Of a stretch of DNA of 61,451 nucleotides, positions 38,015 to 48,500 are shown piece by piece. Source of the stretch: Acidovorax sp. Leaf160 (lineage in GTDB: Bacteria; Pseudomonadota; Gammaproteobacteria; Burkholderiales; Burkholderiaceae_C). The position numbers and the translations under genes were made by a program. Numbering within the stretch: the first letter of the stretch is position 1; every line of letters begins with the position of its first letter. The notes beneath the pieces were generated by a model. The model ran no database searches. It was not told where the DNA came from and saw only the letters and a program-made list of their open reading frames with translations. The DNA lies in NCBI RefSeq assembly GCF_001424265.1, contig NZ_LMOV01000002.1, positions 160,610 to 222,060 of the forward strand, read 5' to 3'.

Positions 38015-38975
38015 CCCATCCCTGGTCCGTTCATTGATCGCTGGCAGTGCGGTGCTGTCGACCGTCGCAATGGCAGCGGACATCACCGCTACAGTGCCGC
38101 AAGGCGGCGGCTTCGTAGTCAAGGGCGCAACAGCGAATCAGGAACGTTTCCGCGTCCAGGACAACGGCGATGTGTTTCTGCCGGCGATCGGCGGTGCTGC
38201 AACTGCCGCTACCCTGACTTGTTTCGACGCAGCTACCGGAAAGCTCGGTCCTTGCGCTGCGGGAGTCGGGGCAGGGCCCGCTGGTCCAGCGGGGCCTGCA
38301 GGCCCTACCGGCGCAGCGGGACCCGCTGGCCCACAGGGCCCGGCAGGTCCGATCGGCGCCGCGGGGGCTGCGGGAAGTTCAGGCATCCAGGGCCCAGCTG
38401 GACCGCAGGGGCCTCAGGGGGTGCAAGGGCCAGCAGGCCCCGCTGGACCAGCCGGGGCTGACGGCGCTCAGGGCCCACAGGGGGTGGCAGGCCCTGCTGG
38501 TCCTTCCGGCTCTGGCTCCAGCGCAAAACTGGTCGATGCCAACAACGTCGTGCTGGGGACCGTACTCACTGCAGCGCGAAACACCGTCGACATTCTCACG
38601 ACAACTGGGAATGTGGTTTCGTTGCGGTGGACCGGGGCATATGCTCCCGCCCAGATCTACTACTCAGCATTTAGCGGTGGTACGTGTAGCGGCACCGCTT
38701 GGCTGAACTCTGGCAATAACGTTCCCGCTTACGAGTATGCGAAGTGGACTGTGTACTCCCTTAGCAAGAGCTCGCTGATGGTTCCTGTGGCGTCAAGCAT
38801 TCAGCCGGATGGCTCTGCCGTTACGACCACGGTAGCTGCGCAGGGTATCGACAACGCTTCAACCGGCTGTACCGCCAGCTCAAGTACCCAGCAAGGTTGG
38901 GAGTTGACCCCTGTAACGCCTGCCTCGATTGGACTTCCAGCCCAAGTCGTTCCTCCGATACGCATTCAGCAGTAA
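38001..38975 (+). CDS. Secreted collagen-like protein
   Basis: 324 aa from ATG behind AAGGA. Signal peptide to about residue 26 (VLSTVAMAA), a short domain ([20 protein letters not shown]), about 27 Gly-X-Y triplets ([20 protein letters not shown] ...) at about 91-175, and a C-terminal globular domain with four Cys. The triplets should form a trimeric collagen helix presenting the head domain outside the cell. Co-transcribed with the IPTL-CTERM gene. Such proteins occur both as phage fibres and bacterial adhesins; the signal peptide argues for a surface adhesin. Confidence 0.85.
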   Translation: MHLLNPSLVRSLIAGSAVLSTVAMAADITATVPQGGGFVVKGATANQERFRVQDNGDVFLPAIGGAATAATLTCFDAATGKLGPCAAGVGAGPAGPAGPAGPTGAAGPAGPQGPAGPIGAAGAAGSSGIQGPAGPQGPQGVQGPAGPAGPAGADGAQGPQGVAGPAGPSGSGSSAKLVDANNVVLGTVLTAARNTVDILTTTGNVVSLRWTGAYAPAQIYYSAFSGGTCSGTAWLNSGNNVPAYEYAKWTVYSLSKSSLMVPVASSIQPDGSAVTTTVAAQGIDNASTGCTASSSTQQGWELTPVTPASIGLPAQVVPPIRIQQ

Positions 38976-39095
38976 ATGCCTCAGCCCTGTGAGTTGAGCC
39001 TGCGCCGCACCACCCTTATGGCACGGCGAAGATTGAACGGCTACAGGGGTATGAGGGGGAGTTGCTGGCGGCGCTAGTCGCTTGTCAGCGTCCAA

Positions 39096-39605
39096 TCACG
39101 TAGAGGGCCCGTGCTCTAACTGCAGATATGGACGGAACAAGTTGGCGAGCTGAAGATGCTGATCCTGCAGTGCAGCACCCATGTCGTTGAACTTCGTGTA
39201 CTGCTGCATGTCCACCGGGTGCCCATTTACAAACACCAGCATCGCGCCTTCTAAGTGGTAAATCGCCACCTGCGGCAAAAGTTCACCGTACAACCAATCG
39301 GCAATCTTTTCGTCGAACAGCCACTTCACGGGAGCGAATCGCGGGATGTAGTCTCCCATACCGCCTCGTTCCGCTACAGATTCCGGAGACAGGTTGATGT
39401 ACTCGGCAATCGCGTTGTAGACAGCCACCCGCTTATCGAACAAATCCAGCTTGAGTTTGTTCTGCGCAGTTCTGGCTTGCTGCCGAGCGATGTCTGCTTG
39501 GATGGAACCAAATCTCCATGCAATGAAACTGGCAGACATAGCGCCTATGAGCGCTACGGCGGGTGTCAGGTAAGGCTGGACGTCCATGAGCGTGAGACTG
39601 GGCAT
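39096..39605 (-). CDS. Membrane-anchored hypothetical protein
   Basis: 169 aa from the ATG at 39605 (an alternative start lies 21 bases upstream). It has an N-terminal membrane helix (YLTPAVALIGAMSASFIAWR) and a helical cytoplasmic domain (QADIARQQARTAQNKLKLDL FDKRVAVYNAI). The helix followed by DKR.AVY is widespread in small bacterial membrane proteins of unknown role. The last prophage gene before attR, opposite to its neighbours. Confidence 0.65.
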   Translation of the reverse strand: MPSLTLMDVQPYLTPAVALIGAMSASFIAWRFGSIQADIARQQARTAQNKLKLDLFDKRVAVYNAIAEYINLSPESVAERGGMGDYIPRFAPVKWLFDEKIADWLYGELLPQVAIYHLEGAMLVFVNGHPVDMQQYTKFNDMGAALQDQHLQLANLFRPYLQLEHGPST

Positions 39606-39792
39606 ACGGAAATTATGAGCTTGCACTGTTCGCCGACGGCCGAAATCCGGGCCGCCTTCAATTCGTTCTTCAGATCACGGCGATTCCGTGGGATGCGATA
39701 TCCCCTAAATTCCATATACCGTGATTCAGATGCATCGCAAATTTCCCACCAATCGGGCGCCAGGCCGCGCCAGCTCTACGTCGATGGATGAA

Positions 39793-39838
39793 CTTGTGAT
39801 TCCTGTTGTCGTGGGTTCGAGCCCCATCAGCCACCCCA
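39793..39838 (+). other. attR: 3' half of tRNA-His
   Basis: The sequence from TTGTGAT (anticodon loop, anticodon GTG) through the TTCGAGC T-loop to CAGCCAC and CCCA is the 3' part of tRNA-His. The bases upstream (GATGGATGAAC) do not continue the tRNA: the 5' anticodon stem and D arm are absent. This is what remains when a phage integrates into a tRNA gene and restores the intact copy at the other end, which would lie left of the window. Confidence 0.88.
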
Positions 39839-39846
39839 AGTAAATG

Positions 39847-39890
39847 AAGCCGCTACAACTTTCAAGGTTGTAGCGGCTTTTCTGTTTTGT
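39847..39890 (+). terminator. Host terminator of the tRNA-His gene
   Basis: AAGCCGCTACAAC-(TTTCAAG)-GTTGTAGCGGCTT, a 13 bp stem, then TTCTGTTTTG. It follows the tRNA end by 8 bases and marks the first host sequence after attR. Confidence 0.85.
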
Positions 39891-40636
39891 TCACACGGTG
39901 GAAGCATGTGCTCAAAGGGCCTCGCGTCTCACTCCGCGCGGACGGCCACAAACCTGGGCCTTGACTGCCGGGCTCGTGTGCATCTCCAGCAGCTGGCTGT
40001 GGCCAACTCGCGCACGAGATCGCCGCCGATCCAGAGCTGATGCAACCCCTCATTCCCGCCAGCGTGCGCCTCGTGTGCCACGGGCGGCCCCGAAAGTTGA
40101 AGGAACCGGCAGGCCGCACTCGGGGCGGTGTGTGGACCCTTCTCATCCAGCGGCAGCGCCGGCTGTTGGTTGCTTTGGCCGCAGCGTAAGACGCCGGAAT
40201 TTCCAACGAACGCTCTGCCGAGATCAATAAGGCTGCGCAACCGGAGCACGGCTGCGCGGCTCTCGGCTGCATGGCGCCGTCCACATGCCCGGTTTCAAAA
40301 CCGCAGGCAATCAGGTAGCCAACGTGCGCGCTGCGACGAGAGAAGGGGAGGCCTTCCATTCGCATCACTGATCACGGCCAGACCTGCTCTCGGACACTGG
40401 CCCGTCGGCGCGAGCTACGTGCGGGCCCGGCGTTCCGGTGTTTGGATTGAGCAGTTGCAGAACCAAGCCACCAGCGACGAACTGGTCAGCAAGCACATGC
40501 GGGTGGAGCACATCGCGGCCTTTCAGCCCGGATCCGCCGACGCACTTGCAGACTATCGGAATACCCGCAGCGCAGTGCGCCGCGTGGAGGGAGCAATGTC
40601 TCTACCGGCAGGGCGATGCCGGCGGCCGGTCGGCTC
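39891..40636. other. Host stretch with no convincing gene
   Basis: About 750 bases between the tRNA terminator and the insertion sequence. Short open frames exist on both strands but none has a start with an RBS and a recognisable protein. One segment on the plus strand (40405-40640, containing VSKHMRVEHIAAFQPGSADA) looks like a decayed coding piece cut by the IS. Confidence 0.5.
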
Positions 40637-40640
40637 CTAG

Positions 40641-41448
40641 GGCGTGTCATCAAATCTGATGGATGCTCCGTTATCAGGAGCATGAGTCGCAGATATGCCC
40701 TGACAGATCGCCAATGGAGCCAAATCCAAGAGCTGCTGCCCGGCAGGGCCGGACACGTTGGAGCCCCCGCCAAGGACAACCGGCTGTTCGTCGATGCGGT
40801 GCTCTATCGCTACCGCGCCGGCATTGCCTGGCGCGACCTGCCCGAGCGCTTCGGCGATTTTCGCGTCGTGCATTTGCGCCATATGCGATGGAGCCGCAGC
40901 GGTGTGTGGCAGCGTGTTTACCAGGCCCTGGCCCAGGACGCGGACAACGAGTACGCCATGATCGACTCGACCATCGTGCGAGCGCACCAGCACGGCAGCG
41001 GTGCCAAAGGGGGGGCTCGGCACAAGCCATCGGCCGCAGCCGAGGAGGCCTGAGCACCAAGATCCACGCCACGGTGGATGCGTTGGGCAACCCCACGGGC
41101 TTTCTGCTCACGCCGGGGCAGGCCTCGGATCTGGACGGTGCGGACGTCCTGCTGCGGGGCATCAAGGCACGCATGGTCATCGCCGACAAGGCGTACGACG
41201 CCCAGCAGAGGGTGGTCGATCCCTTGCTCAAAGCTGGCAAGGCCGTGGTCATCCCCAGCATCCGCACGCGCAAGCAGCAGCGCGAGTACGACCAACATCT
41301 GTACAAGGCGAGCCACCTGATCGAGAACTTCTTCGCTCGGCTCAAGCAATACCGCGCCATTGCCACCCGCTACGACAAGACCGCTGCGGCCTTCCTGGGT
41401 GCCATCCATCTGGCTGCCGCTGTCGTCTGGCTCATTTGATGACACGCC
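40641..41448 (+). mobile_element. IS5-family insertion sequence (IS427-group-like), 808 bp
   Basis: Terminal inverted repeats GGCGTGTCATCAAA (40641-40654) and TTTGATGACACGCC (41435-41448) match perfectly. Both ends abut CTAG, a preferred and duplicated target of this group. One transposase in two frames fills the element. It looks intact and possibly active. Confidence 0.9.
40682..41439 (+). CDS. IS5-family transposase in two frames
   Basis: Frame A (40682-41053) codes the N-terminal DUF4096-type domain and first catalytic Asp (ALTDRQWSQIQELLPG, AMIDSTIVRAHQHGSG). The -1 frame carries on from GGSAQAIGRSRGGLSTKIHA through DKAYDAQQ to the glutamate-containing end (LIENFFARLKQYRAIATRYD) at 41439. 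The switch is predicted at A3G7 (41006-41015). The full protein, about 252 aa, would have the complete DDE triad. The stop lies in the right inverted repeat. Confidence 0.85.
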
Positions 41449-41464
41449 CTAGCCTCATCAGCGA

Positions 41465-43065
41465 TTACGCGGGTCGAAGCGCAAGGGTCGCAGGCAGGGG
41501 CCGCGCCGGGCTGGTCAGCGCCAACTTGTCAGCCGGGAGTTTGAAGACTTCCACCGCTTCCACCAAGGCCTTCGCTTGATGGCTCAGGCTTCCGGCTGCC
41601 GCTGCCATTTCCTCGACGAGCGCAGCGTTCTGCTGAGTCACCTGGTCCATCTGGGTGATGGCCTCTCCCACCTGGGTGACGCCCTGACCTTGCTCAGTGC
41701 TTGCGGTGCTGATCTCTCCCATGATCTCAGTCACGCTGCGGATGGAGGAAACCACTTGCAGCATGGTGGTGCCGGCCTTGTCGACCAGGGCCGAGCCCTG
41801 TTCCACCCTTTGCACGCTGGCGCTGATCAGTTCCTTGATTTCCTTTGCAGCAGTCGCACTGCGTTGGGCCAGACTGCGCACTTCAGTCGCCACGACCGCG
41901 AACCCTCGTCCTTGCTCGCCCGCTCTGGCCGCCTCCACTGCAGCATTCAAGGCCAGTATGTTTGTCTGGAAGGAGATGCCATCGATGACACCGATGATGT
42001 CGGCGATCTTCTTGCTGCTCTCGTTGATGCCCTTCATGGTTTCAACCACTTCCGCCACCACCTGCCCGCCCTGACCAGCAACGGTCGCCGCTTCGCGCGC
42101 GAGTGCATTGGCCCTGTGCGCATGGTCGGCGTTCTGCCGCACCGTGGAGCTGAGCTCCTCCATCGACGCGGCGGTCTGCTGCAGTGCGCTGGCTTGCTCT
42201 TCCGTGCGGCTGGAGAGGTCGGTGTTGCCTGCGGCGATCTGCGAACTCGCCGAGGAAACGCCCTGGGCGTTGCCACGCACGCCTGTGACGACGTCGGTCA
42301 GGTTGTCTCTCATCGAGGCCAAACCTGCCATCAGTCGGGCGATTTCGTCCTGGCCATTGACTGCAATCTCGGGAGTGAGATCGCCTCGAGCTACCGTTGC
42401 GGTGACCTGCACCGCCGCGTTCAACGAGCTCGAGATCTGGCGGATCATCGCGCCGCCGATGAGCGCAGCGAGCAGTACGGCAGTGACCAGCGAAACGAGG
42501 ACGACGGCCCTGATGGTGTCATAGCTGGCAGCGGCCGCGTCGTATTCTGCTTTGGCTTGCGTCAGCTGGATGCTCATCAATTGAGACAGAACGTCTGCAG
42601 CGGGTCCATCGCGGGATACATGTCTTTCGCCGCGAAGGCTGCGACCCCGGCCAGATCATTCGACCGGAAGAGCTCCAGCAATCTATCGGTGGCTGCATCG
42701 GCCTTCACGCGCAACGGCTTCAGTTGGTCGGCTAGCCGCAATTCCTCAGGCAGCAACTTGGTCTGGAGGTAGGTTCCCCACTGGGTTTCGATGTCCTTGC
42801 GGGCCTCCTGAATCGACTGAACCCCTTGGGCTGCAGTCATAGAGCCATCGCGGACTTTGTGCGCGGCATCGACGATGCTGACCGCGTATCTGTCCGCCAC
42901 GATCTTGATTTCGTTGAGCGGCACCACGCGATCTTCATAGACCGTTTTCAGGCCCTGGTTGGCACGGCTCAGGCCCGACAGTCCCATTGCGCCCACGATG
43001 GCTACGAACATGCAGAGGGTTGCGAGCAACGCCACCAAACGGGTCGAGATGTTGAACTTGTTCAC
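41465..43065 (-). pseudogene. Methyl-accepting chemotaxis protein gene, frameshifted
   Basis: From GTG 43065 the first frame gives MNKFNISTRLVALLATLCMF, a periplasmic four-helix-bundle ligand domain and stops at 42577. The -1 frame resumes with [20 protein letters not shown], second TM, HAMP, and the highly conserved MCP signalling hairpin ([20 protein letters not shown]). Together it is a full Tar-type receptor of about 533 aa lacking the C-terminal NWETF. One base is missing near 42600. It may be inactivated, or a sequencing error. Confidence 0.85.
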
Positions 43066-43641
43066 GGAGTCACTCCAGCCGGGCGTAGCTGCCCCTATGT
43101 GTTGCGGTATCCCACAGCCTTGGTAGCCATCGCTATCGACTGCTGTCAACTCGGGGAGGGGTTGGACGGTAAGAGGTGAATAAAGAAAATTTGAACACTA
43201 GTTCACATTCATTCACATATTCTATCCTGCGGAAAGTGCTGAGCTTTAGAGCGCGCGCTCGAATCACACGGCGCGGTTGCATGCGGGATCGGCCATCTTC
43301 GACGCGCGGACCCCTGTTATTGCTTTGGGATCGCTTGGGTTTCCGCTTTGCGGCATCACCCGCACGCGCAATTCAGGCCCTCACTGGCGAAGTCAGAAAA
43401 GCTATCGAAGTTGTAGCTGTGTTGTCTTTCTGTACCAGTGCTGAGGCCCCCGTTGCGCGGCCATGTGTCCCGGTTGGTCTGACATGCCCTGCACCCGGGC
43501 TGCAACTGCCACGTCGTCTCCATCTCCGGCCGCCAGTGGCCGGGCCGGGTTGCAGAACCGGGTCCGTTCCGGCTGCGTCGATTCAGCGGGGTACCGTGAC
43601 CAGTCGTGCCTGGCGATGTCGGGCCTGCCGTGCGGGCACGC
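43066..43641. other. Intergenic, upstream of chemoreceptor gene
   Basis: About 575 bases. The part at 43175-43245 is unusually AT-rich for this genome. A TTGACA hexamer at about 43147-43152 on the minus strand could belong to a promoter for the chemoreceptor. Open frames here lack RBS and protein character. Confidence 0.4.
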
Positions 43642-43932
43642 TCACTTCTTGCGGGCTTCCGGCAGTTTGTATTCAGCCAGCAACGATGCGGTGCCGTCGT
43701 GCGCGATCATCTCCCCCGCGCTGGCCGGGCTCACCTCGATCGGCACGTCCATGAACGGGCTGCCGCGCGGTACCGGCTTCCCGGTGATCGCGAGGCCCAG
43801 CGCATCACGGGCGTCGTCCAGCGTTCTGGACTGATCGGGACTCAGAACGAACTTTTGCGGGTATGCGCTGGAGTGGGTCTTCCAGTGCGCCTGGAGCGCC
43901 TGGACGAGGTGTTCGTAGATGTGGTGGTCCAT
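43642..43932 (-). CDS. Small conserved-looking hypothetical protein
   Basis: 96 aa from the ATG at 43932, starting MDHHIYEHLVQALQAHWKTH. It has SAYPQKFVLSPDQSRTLDDA and ends LLAEYKLPEARKK. Mixed alpha/beta, soluble. It follows glgA on the same strand after 150 bases. Function unknown. Confidence 0.65.
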   Translation of the reverse strand: MDHHIYEHLVQALQAHWKTHSSAYPQKFVLSPDQSRTLDDARDALGLAITGKPVPRGSPFMDVPIEVSPASAGEMIAHDGTASLLAEYKLPEARKK

Positions 43933-44082
43933 GCCGGTATTGTGGGGCTGCACTCGCGACCGGTCTGGATGCCATGCGAGTTCGTCGCCGCTCCGGATCT
44001 GCCAGCCTGCCGAGTGCCCGCTTGCTCGATCCCCGGGGTTCATCAGCGCAGCAGAGCCGGACCGACCCTGAGGTGGGTCTTT

Positions 44083-45543
44083 TCAGTGGGCCGACGCCGT
44101 GGTGCGCACCAACGCCGCGTACAGATCCACATACTGCCGAGCCGCGTTGCCCCAGCCGAAGTCGCGCTGCATCCCACGCCGCTGCAGAGTCTGCCAAGCG
44201 CGCGGATTGCCCCACAAACGCAGCAAGTGGTCCATCGCCTGGTCGAACGAAGCCTGGTCGGCCCGCGGCATGACGAAGCCCGTGCCATCGTCGGGAAACC
44301 GGGTCACATCTGCCACGGTGTCTGCCAAGCCTCCGGTGGCGGTCACCACCGGCGGTGTGCCGTAGGCCTGGCTGTACATCTGGTTCAAGCCGCAGGGCTC
44401 AAAACGGGAGGGCATCAGAAAACTGTCGGCGCCGGCCTCGATCTGGTGGGCCAGCGACTCGTCGAAACCCAGGGTCACGTGAACCTGGCGGGGATAGGCC
44501 GCAGCCAGCTGCAGCAGCGCATCTTCCAGGCGCGCATCGCCCTTGCCGAGCACGACGAGCTGGAAGCCCTTCGCAAGCAGTCGCGGTGCGCCAGCGATGA
44601 TGAGATCCACGCCTTTTTGCTCCGTCAGGCGCCCGATCAGACCCAGCAGAGGCTGCTTGCTGTCAGGCAACCCTGCGCGTTTTCTCAGGGCAGCACGGTT
44701 CTTCGCTTTTCCTGCCAAGTCGTCCACGTCGTAGCGCTCGGCGATCAGCCCATCGGAGCAAGGGTTCCAGACCTCGGTGTCGATGCCGTTGAGCAAGCCG
44801 TGGAGTTGGTGGCTGCGTGCCCGCAGCACGCCATCCAGCCCGAAGCCGAGCGCAGGCTGCTGGATCTCTCGGGCATAGGTGGGGCTGACGGTGGTGATGG
44901 CGTCCGCTTGTTGCAGGCCGGCCTTCAACATCGACAGCTGGCCCCAGAACTCGACGCCTTCCACACCGCGGTAGGGCGGCGCCACATTTAGCAGGTCAGT
45001 GGCTTCGATGGGGAAGACGCCCTGGAACGCCAGGTTGTGGATGGTCATCACGCTGCGCGCAACCGAGCTACCACCCGCCGAACGTTCTGCCTGCAGGTAG
45101 AGCGGCGCCAGCCCGCAAGGCCAGTCATTGGCGTGCACGATTTCCGCCTGCCAGCCTGTGGGGCTGCGCTGCGTGCCGATGAGCGCTGCAACGTGAGACA
45201 GCAGGCCGAAGGGGACCGCCGCGTGGCCAGGTGCTCCTGCACCCGACGGACCATAAGGCGACTTCACGTCACCAAACGCATAGGGGCAGGACAGAAACAG
45301 AAAGTGTTCGCCACTCGGCTGCACGACCTCCAGCAGCTGGGCATCGGGCCAGCGGGCCGTGCGGGGGAGGGCGATGACGCGCTGCAAGGTTCCGCCCGGC
45401 TGCATGCCCCCGTAGGCCGGCATCAAGGTGACGACTTCATGGCCCAGCATGCGCAGAGCCTTGGGCAACGCGGCGGCGACGTCACCGAGGCCGCCGGTTT
45501 TGACGAGGGGAGCGCACTCGGGCGTGACGAACAGAATCTTCAT
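44083..45543 (-). CDS. glgA: Glycogen synthase
   Basis: 486 aa, GT5 family. KTGGLGDV at 15-22 binds ADP-glucose; AEIVHANDWPCG, NGIDTEVWNP and MPSRFEPCGLNQMYSQAYGT (catalytic Glu and nucleotide site) are all present. It extends alpha-1,4-glucan from ADP-glucose made by GlgC. The ATG overlaps the stop of the malQ-treY gene by 4 bases. Full length. Confidence 0.95.
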   Translation of the reverse strand: MKILFVTPECAPLVKTGGLGDVAAALPKALRMLGHEVVTLMPAYGGMQPGGTLQRVIALPRTARWPDAQLLEVVQPSGEHFLFLSCPYAFGDVKSPYGPSGAGAPGHAAVPFGLLSHVAALIGTQRSPTGWQAEIVHANDWPCGLAPLYLQAERSAGGSSVARSVMTIHNLAFQGVFPIEATDLLNVAPPYRGVEGVEFWGQLSMLKAGLQQADAITTVSPTYAREIQQPALGFGLDGVLRARSHQLHGLLNGIDTEVWNPCSDGLIAERYDVDDLAGKAKNRAALRKRAGLPDSKQPLLGLIGRLTEQKGVDLIIAGAPRLLAKGFQLVVLGKGDARLEDALLQLAAAYPRQVHVTLGFDESLAHQIEAGADSFLMPSRFEPCGLNQMYSQAYGTPPVVTATGGLADTVADVTRFPDDGTGFVMPRADQASFDQAMDHLLRLWGNPRAWQTLQRRGMQRDFGWGNAARQYVDLYAALVRTTASAH

Positions 45544-48500
45544 GCTTCGCTTTGTACTGGAACCCAGACGGAGAACGGCAATGGAGCGCGTTCTGGGGTC
45601 TGCCCGAACAGCGACTGCAGCTTCCACGGGGCTCCATGGGAGTCGATCTCGTCTCCCGTCAGCCAGTTCATCCACCGATGAACGCGGGCCAGGGCGGGGT
45701 GGGCGGCCGCCACATCGATGCACGCCTCGCCCCAGCGGCCGTCGAACCGGCTCATGACCCGGGTGGTGATCACCACGAAGGCATCGGCATCGCGGATGCG
45801 GGCGAAAGCGAGCGCATGAGGGCCCGCTTCGTCATCTGCAGTCACCGGCAGCGGCAGGTATGTCGACTGCCGGCACAGCGCAGCATAACGATGGCGCAAC
45901 TGCAGCAGGCGCCATGCGACGAGCTGTTTGGCCAGGGGAGGCATCGCGCTCTGCGTCCCGAGCACGTCGTTCCACTCTTGCTGTGTCGGGAAGCGGCCGG
46001 CGTACAGGGCCTGGGCCGACCGCAGCGATTCCGCCAGTGGCGCGTAGTCCACCGGACGGCGGTTGTCGGGATCGACCAGCGAAAAATTCCACGTCTCGCA
46101 GCCCTGGTAGATGTCCGGCACGCCGGGTACTGTCAGTTTCAGGGCAAGCTGGCACAGGCTGTTTCGGTAGCCCTGGGGTGCGACTTCTCGCACGAATGCT
46201 TCGAGCCGTGTGACGAACCGCTCGGTGGCCAGGCACTTTTCGATGTACTGCGCCACGGCGGCCTCGTAAGCCTCGTTCGGAAACAGCCAGTTCGTCGCCA
46301 GCTTGGCCTCCCGCATGGCCTTGACCATGTACTTTTGCAGTCGATCCAGCAAGGATTTCCGACTCTCCGCCTCGCACCCGTCCGCAGGCCAGATGCCCAC
46401 CATCGCCTGGTAGAGGCTCCACAAGTCGTGCCGGCTGGGAGCCTCTGCGTCGTCGACCGTGCTGGTGAAGCGCGCCCCCAGGGCGTCCAGATCGTGCACC
46501 AGCGCTTTCCAGTCACCCGGCATTTCGGAGAGCACGTTCAGTCGCGCCCGGACATCTTCCGATCGCTTGCTGTCGTGGGTGGAGGTGCCCAGCATGCTGT
46601 GCGGAAGATGCTTCGCGCGCTGCAGGTTGGCTTGATGGAAGGCGGCGATGGACAGGCCGAAGCGCCGAGGCTCCGCGCCGACGTCGTTCAAGGACACGAG
46701 CCGCGTATAGCGATAGAACAGCGTGTCTTCGATGGACTTGGCCATCACGGGAGCGGTGAACTGCTGCCAACGGCGCACGAAATGCGCCCGCAGCTCGGGC
46801 TCCGGGCCCGGCTCCCCCAGCAGCACCGACTGCAGATACGCCAGCACGCCGCCTTCCGAAGTGCCGATGCGCCGCCGCGCGGCGCTGACGGCCCAGGCGA
46901 TGTGGCGGCGGTCGGTTTCGCTGGGCGGCTTGGCGCCCGGCACCACGTAGGTGCGGTACACCGGGAAAAACGCGGCCACTTCCACCAGCGCCAGCCGAAG
47001 CTGGTTGCGGGTGAAGTCGCACACCATGCGGTCGACGCGGGTGATCTGGCTCAGCGTGTGAACCAGCCAGTTCAGATCGCACGCCAGGGCGCTCTGGATG
47101 ATGAGCCGCTTGCACTCGTAGCCTGCTTCTTCGAATGCCTGGGTGTCGCCTGTGAACTCTGCGTAATGGGTGTCGAATTCGGCCTGGGCGTCCGCATCGA
47201 CAAACAGCCCATTGACCAGGGTGCTGAAGCGGTAGCCGGTGCCGCCGTGCACGCGCCAATCGGCGGGCAGCGGCTCATGATCGGCCATGATCTTTTCGAC
47301 CAGGACGTACAGGGCCCGCGGGGCCTCGACACCCTGGGACGCCTGGATGGACGCGTAGCGTTGCTGCAACTGCTCGAAGTAGCGGGCTGGGTCGGCCAGC
47401 CCGTCCGGGTGATCGATGCGCAGCCCGGTCAGCTTGCCCTCCGCCGCCCACCGCAGCGGCAGGGCATGCACGGCCTCGAAGACGGCCGGGTCTTCCATGC
47501 GGATCGCGGCGAGCGAATTCACGTCGAAGAAGCGCCGGTAATTGATGTCGTCGCCCGCGACTCGCCAGTCTGCCAGGCGGTAGGCCTGCGCCTGCAGCAC
47601 CGCGTCGAGCGCGGCGTAGCTGTCCGGTTCGCCGGCCGTGCCGTTGATCTTCGAAAGGCAGCGCTCGACCCACTGCACCACCCAGTCATGGGCGATGGCC
47701 AGCCGGGCGAGCCGTTGGCAGAGCAGCGGGGCATCGCGCAGCCGGGCCGACTTCAGCTGCGCATCGCTGGTGGTTTGGGGCGGCAGCGACGCGAATGCGT
47801 GAATGATCGATTCGAGGTCGGACAGCACGGACGCGGACACCTCGGCACCGGCCACGGGCAGCGGCATGCCCCCCAGCACCGTGGCGAACGACCGTGGATC
47901 AAGAGGAAGCTGCCGTTCCCAGTAGGCGAGAACCAGCTTGCCGCTGCCTTCGTCGAAGCGGATCTGCAGCTCCCCGGCCTCCAGGACCTTGCCGTAGTGG
48001 TCGCCCAGCACCGGCAACAGCACGCGGTGCCCGGTCTGCGGTGTGGGCGGGTTCCACTCGATGTCGAAGGTGGCCGCATGCGCCGACGCCTGGCCGTGCT
48101 CCAGCACGTCGTGCCACCAGCAATTGCCGGGGTCGTCGATGCCCATGTGATTGGGCACGGTGTCCAGCAGATGGCCCATGCCGAGCGATTTCAGCGCCCC
48201 GCACATCGCCGCGTGCTCGGCATCCGTTCCGATCTCGCTGTTGATGCGCGCGGGGTCCACCACGTCGTAGCCGTGCGTGCTGCCCTTGGCCGCCTGCAGG
48301 TAGGGCGAGGTGTAGAGGTGGCTGATGCCCAGCGCATGCAGGTAGGGCAGCACCGCCGTCGCATCGTTGAAGGTGAAGCCGGCGTGCATCTGGACCCGGT
48401 AGGTTGCCAGCGGCACATCCGCGGAATCCAGGGGCGCCTCTGGCGCAAGCGCGGTGGGCGACGGCGAGACAGCCAGCGCACGTTCGGCGTGCAGCGCCTG

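Noticed and set aside
38270-38515. Repeat array in the collagen-like gene considered as tandem DNA repeat or CRISPR
   Set aside because: Periodicity is 9 bases and codes Gly-X-Y triplets; no spacer structure.
43176-43754. 192-codon plus-strand frame
   Set aside because: Arg/Pro/Ser-rich with no RBS and overlaps the better-supported minus-strand gene at its end.
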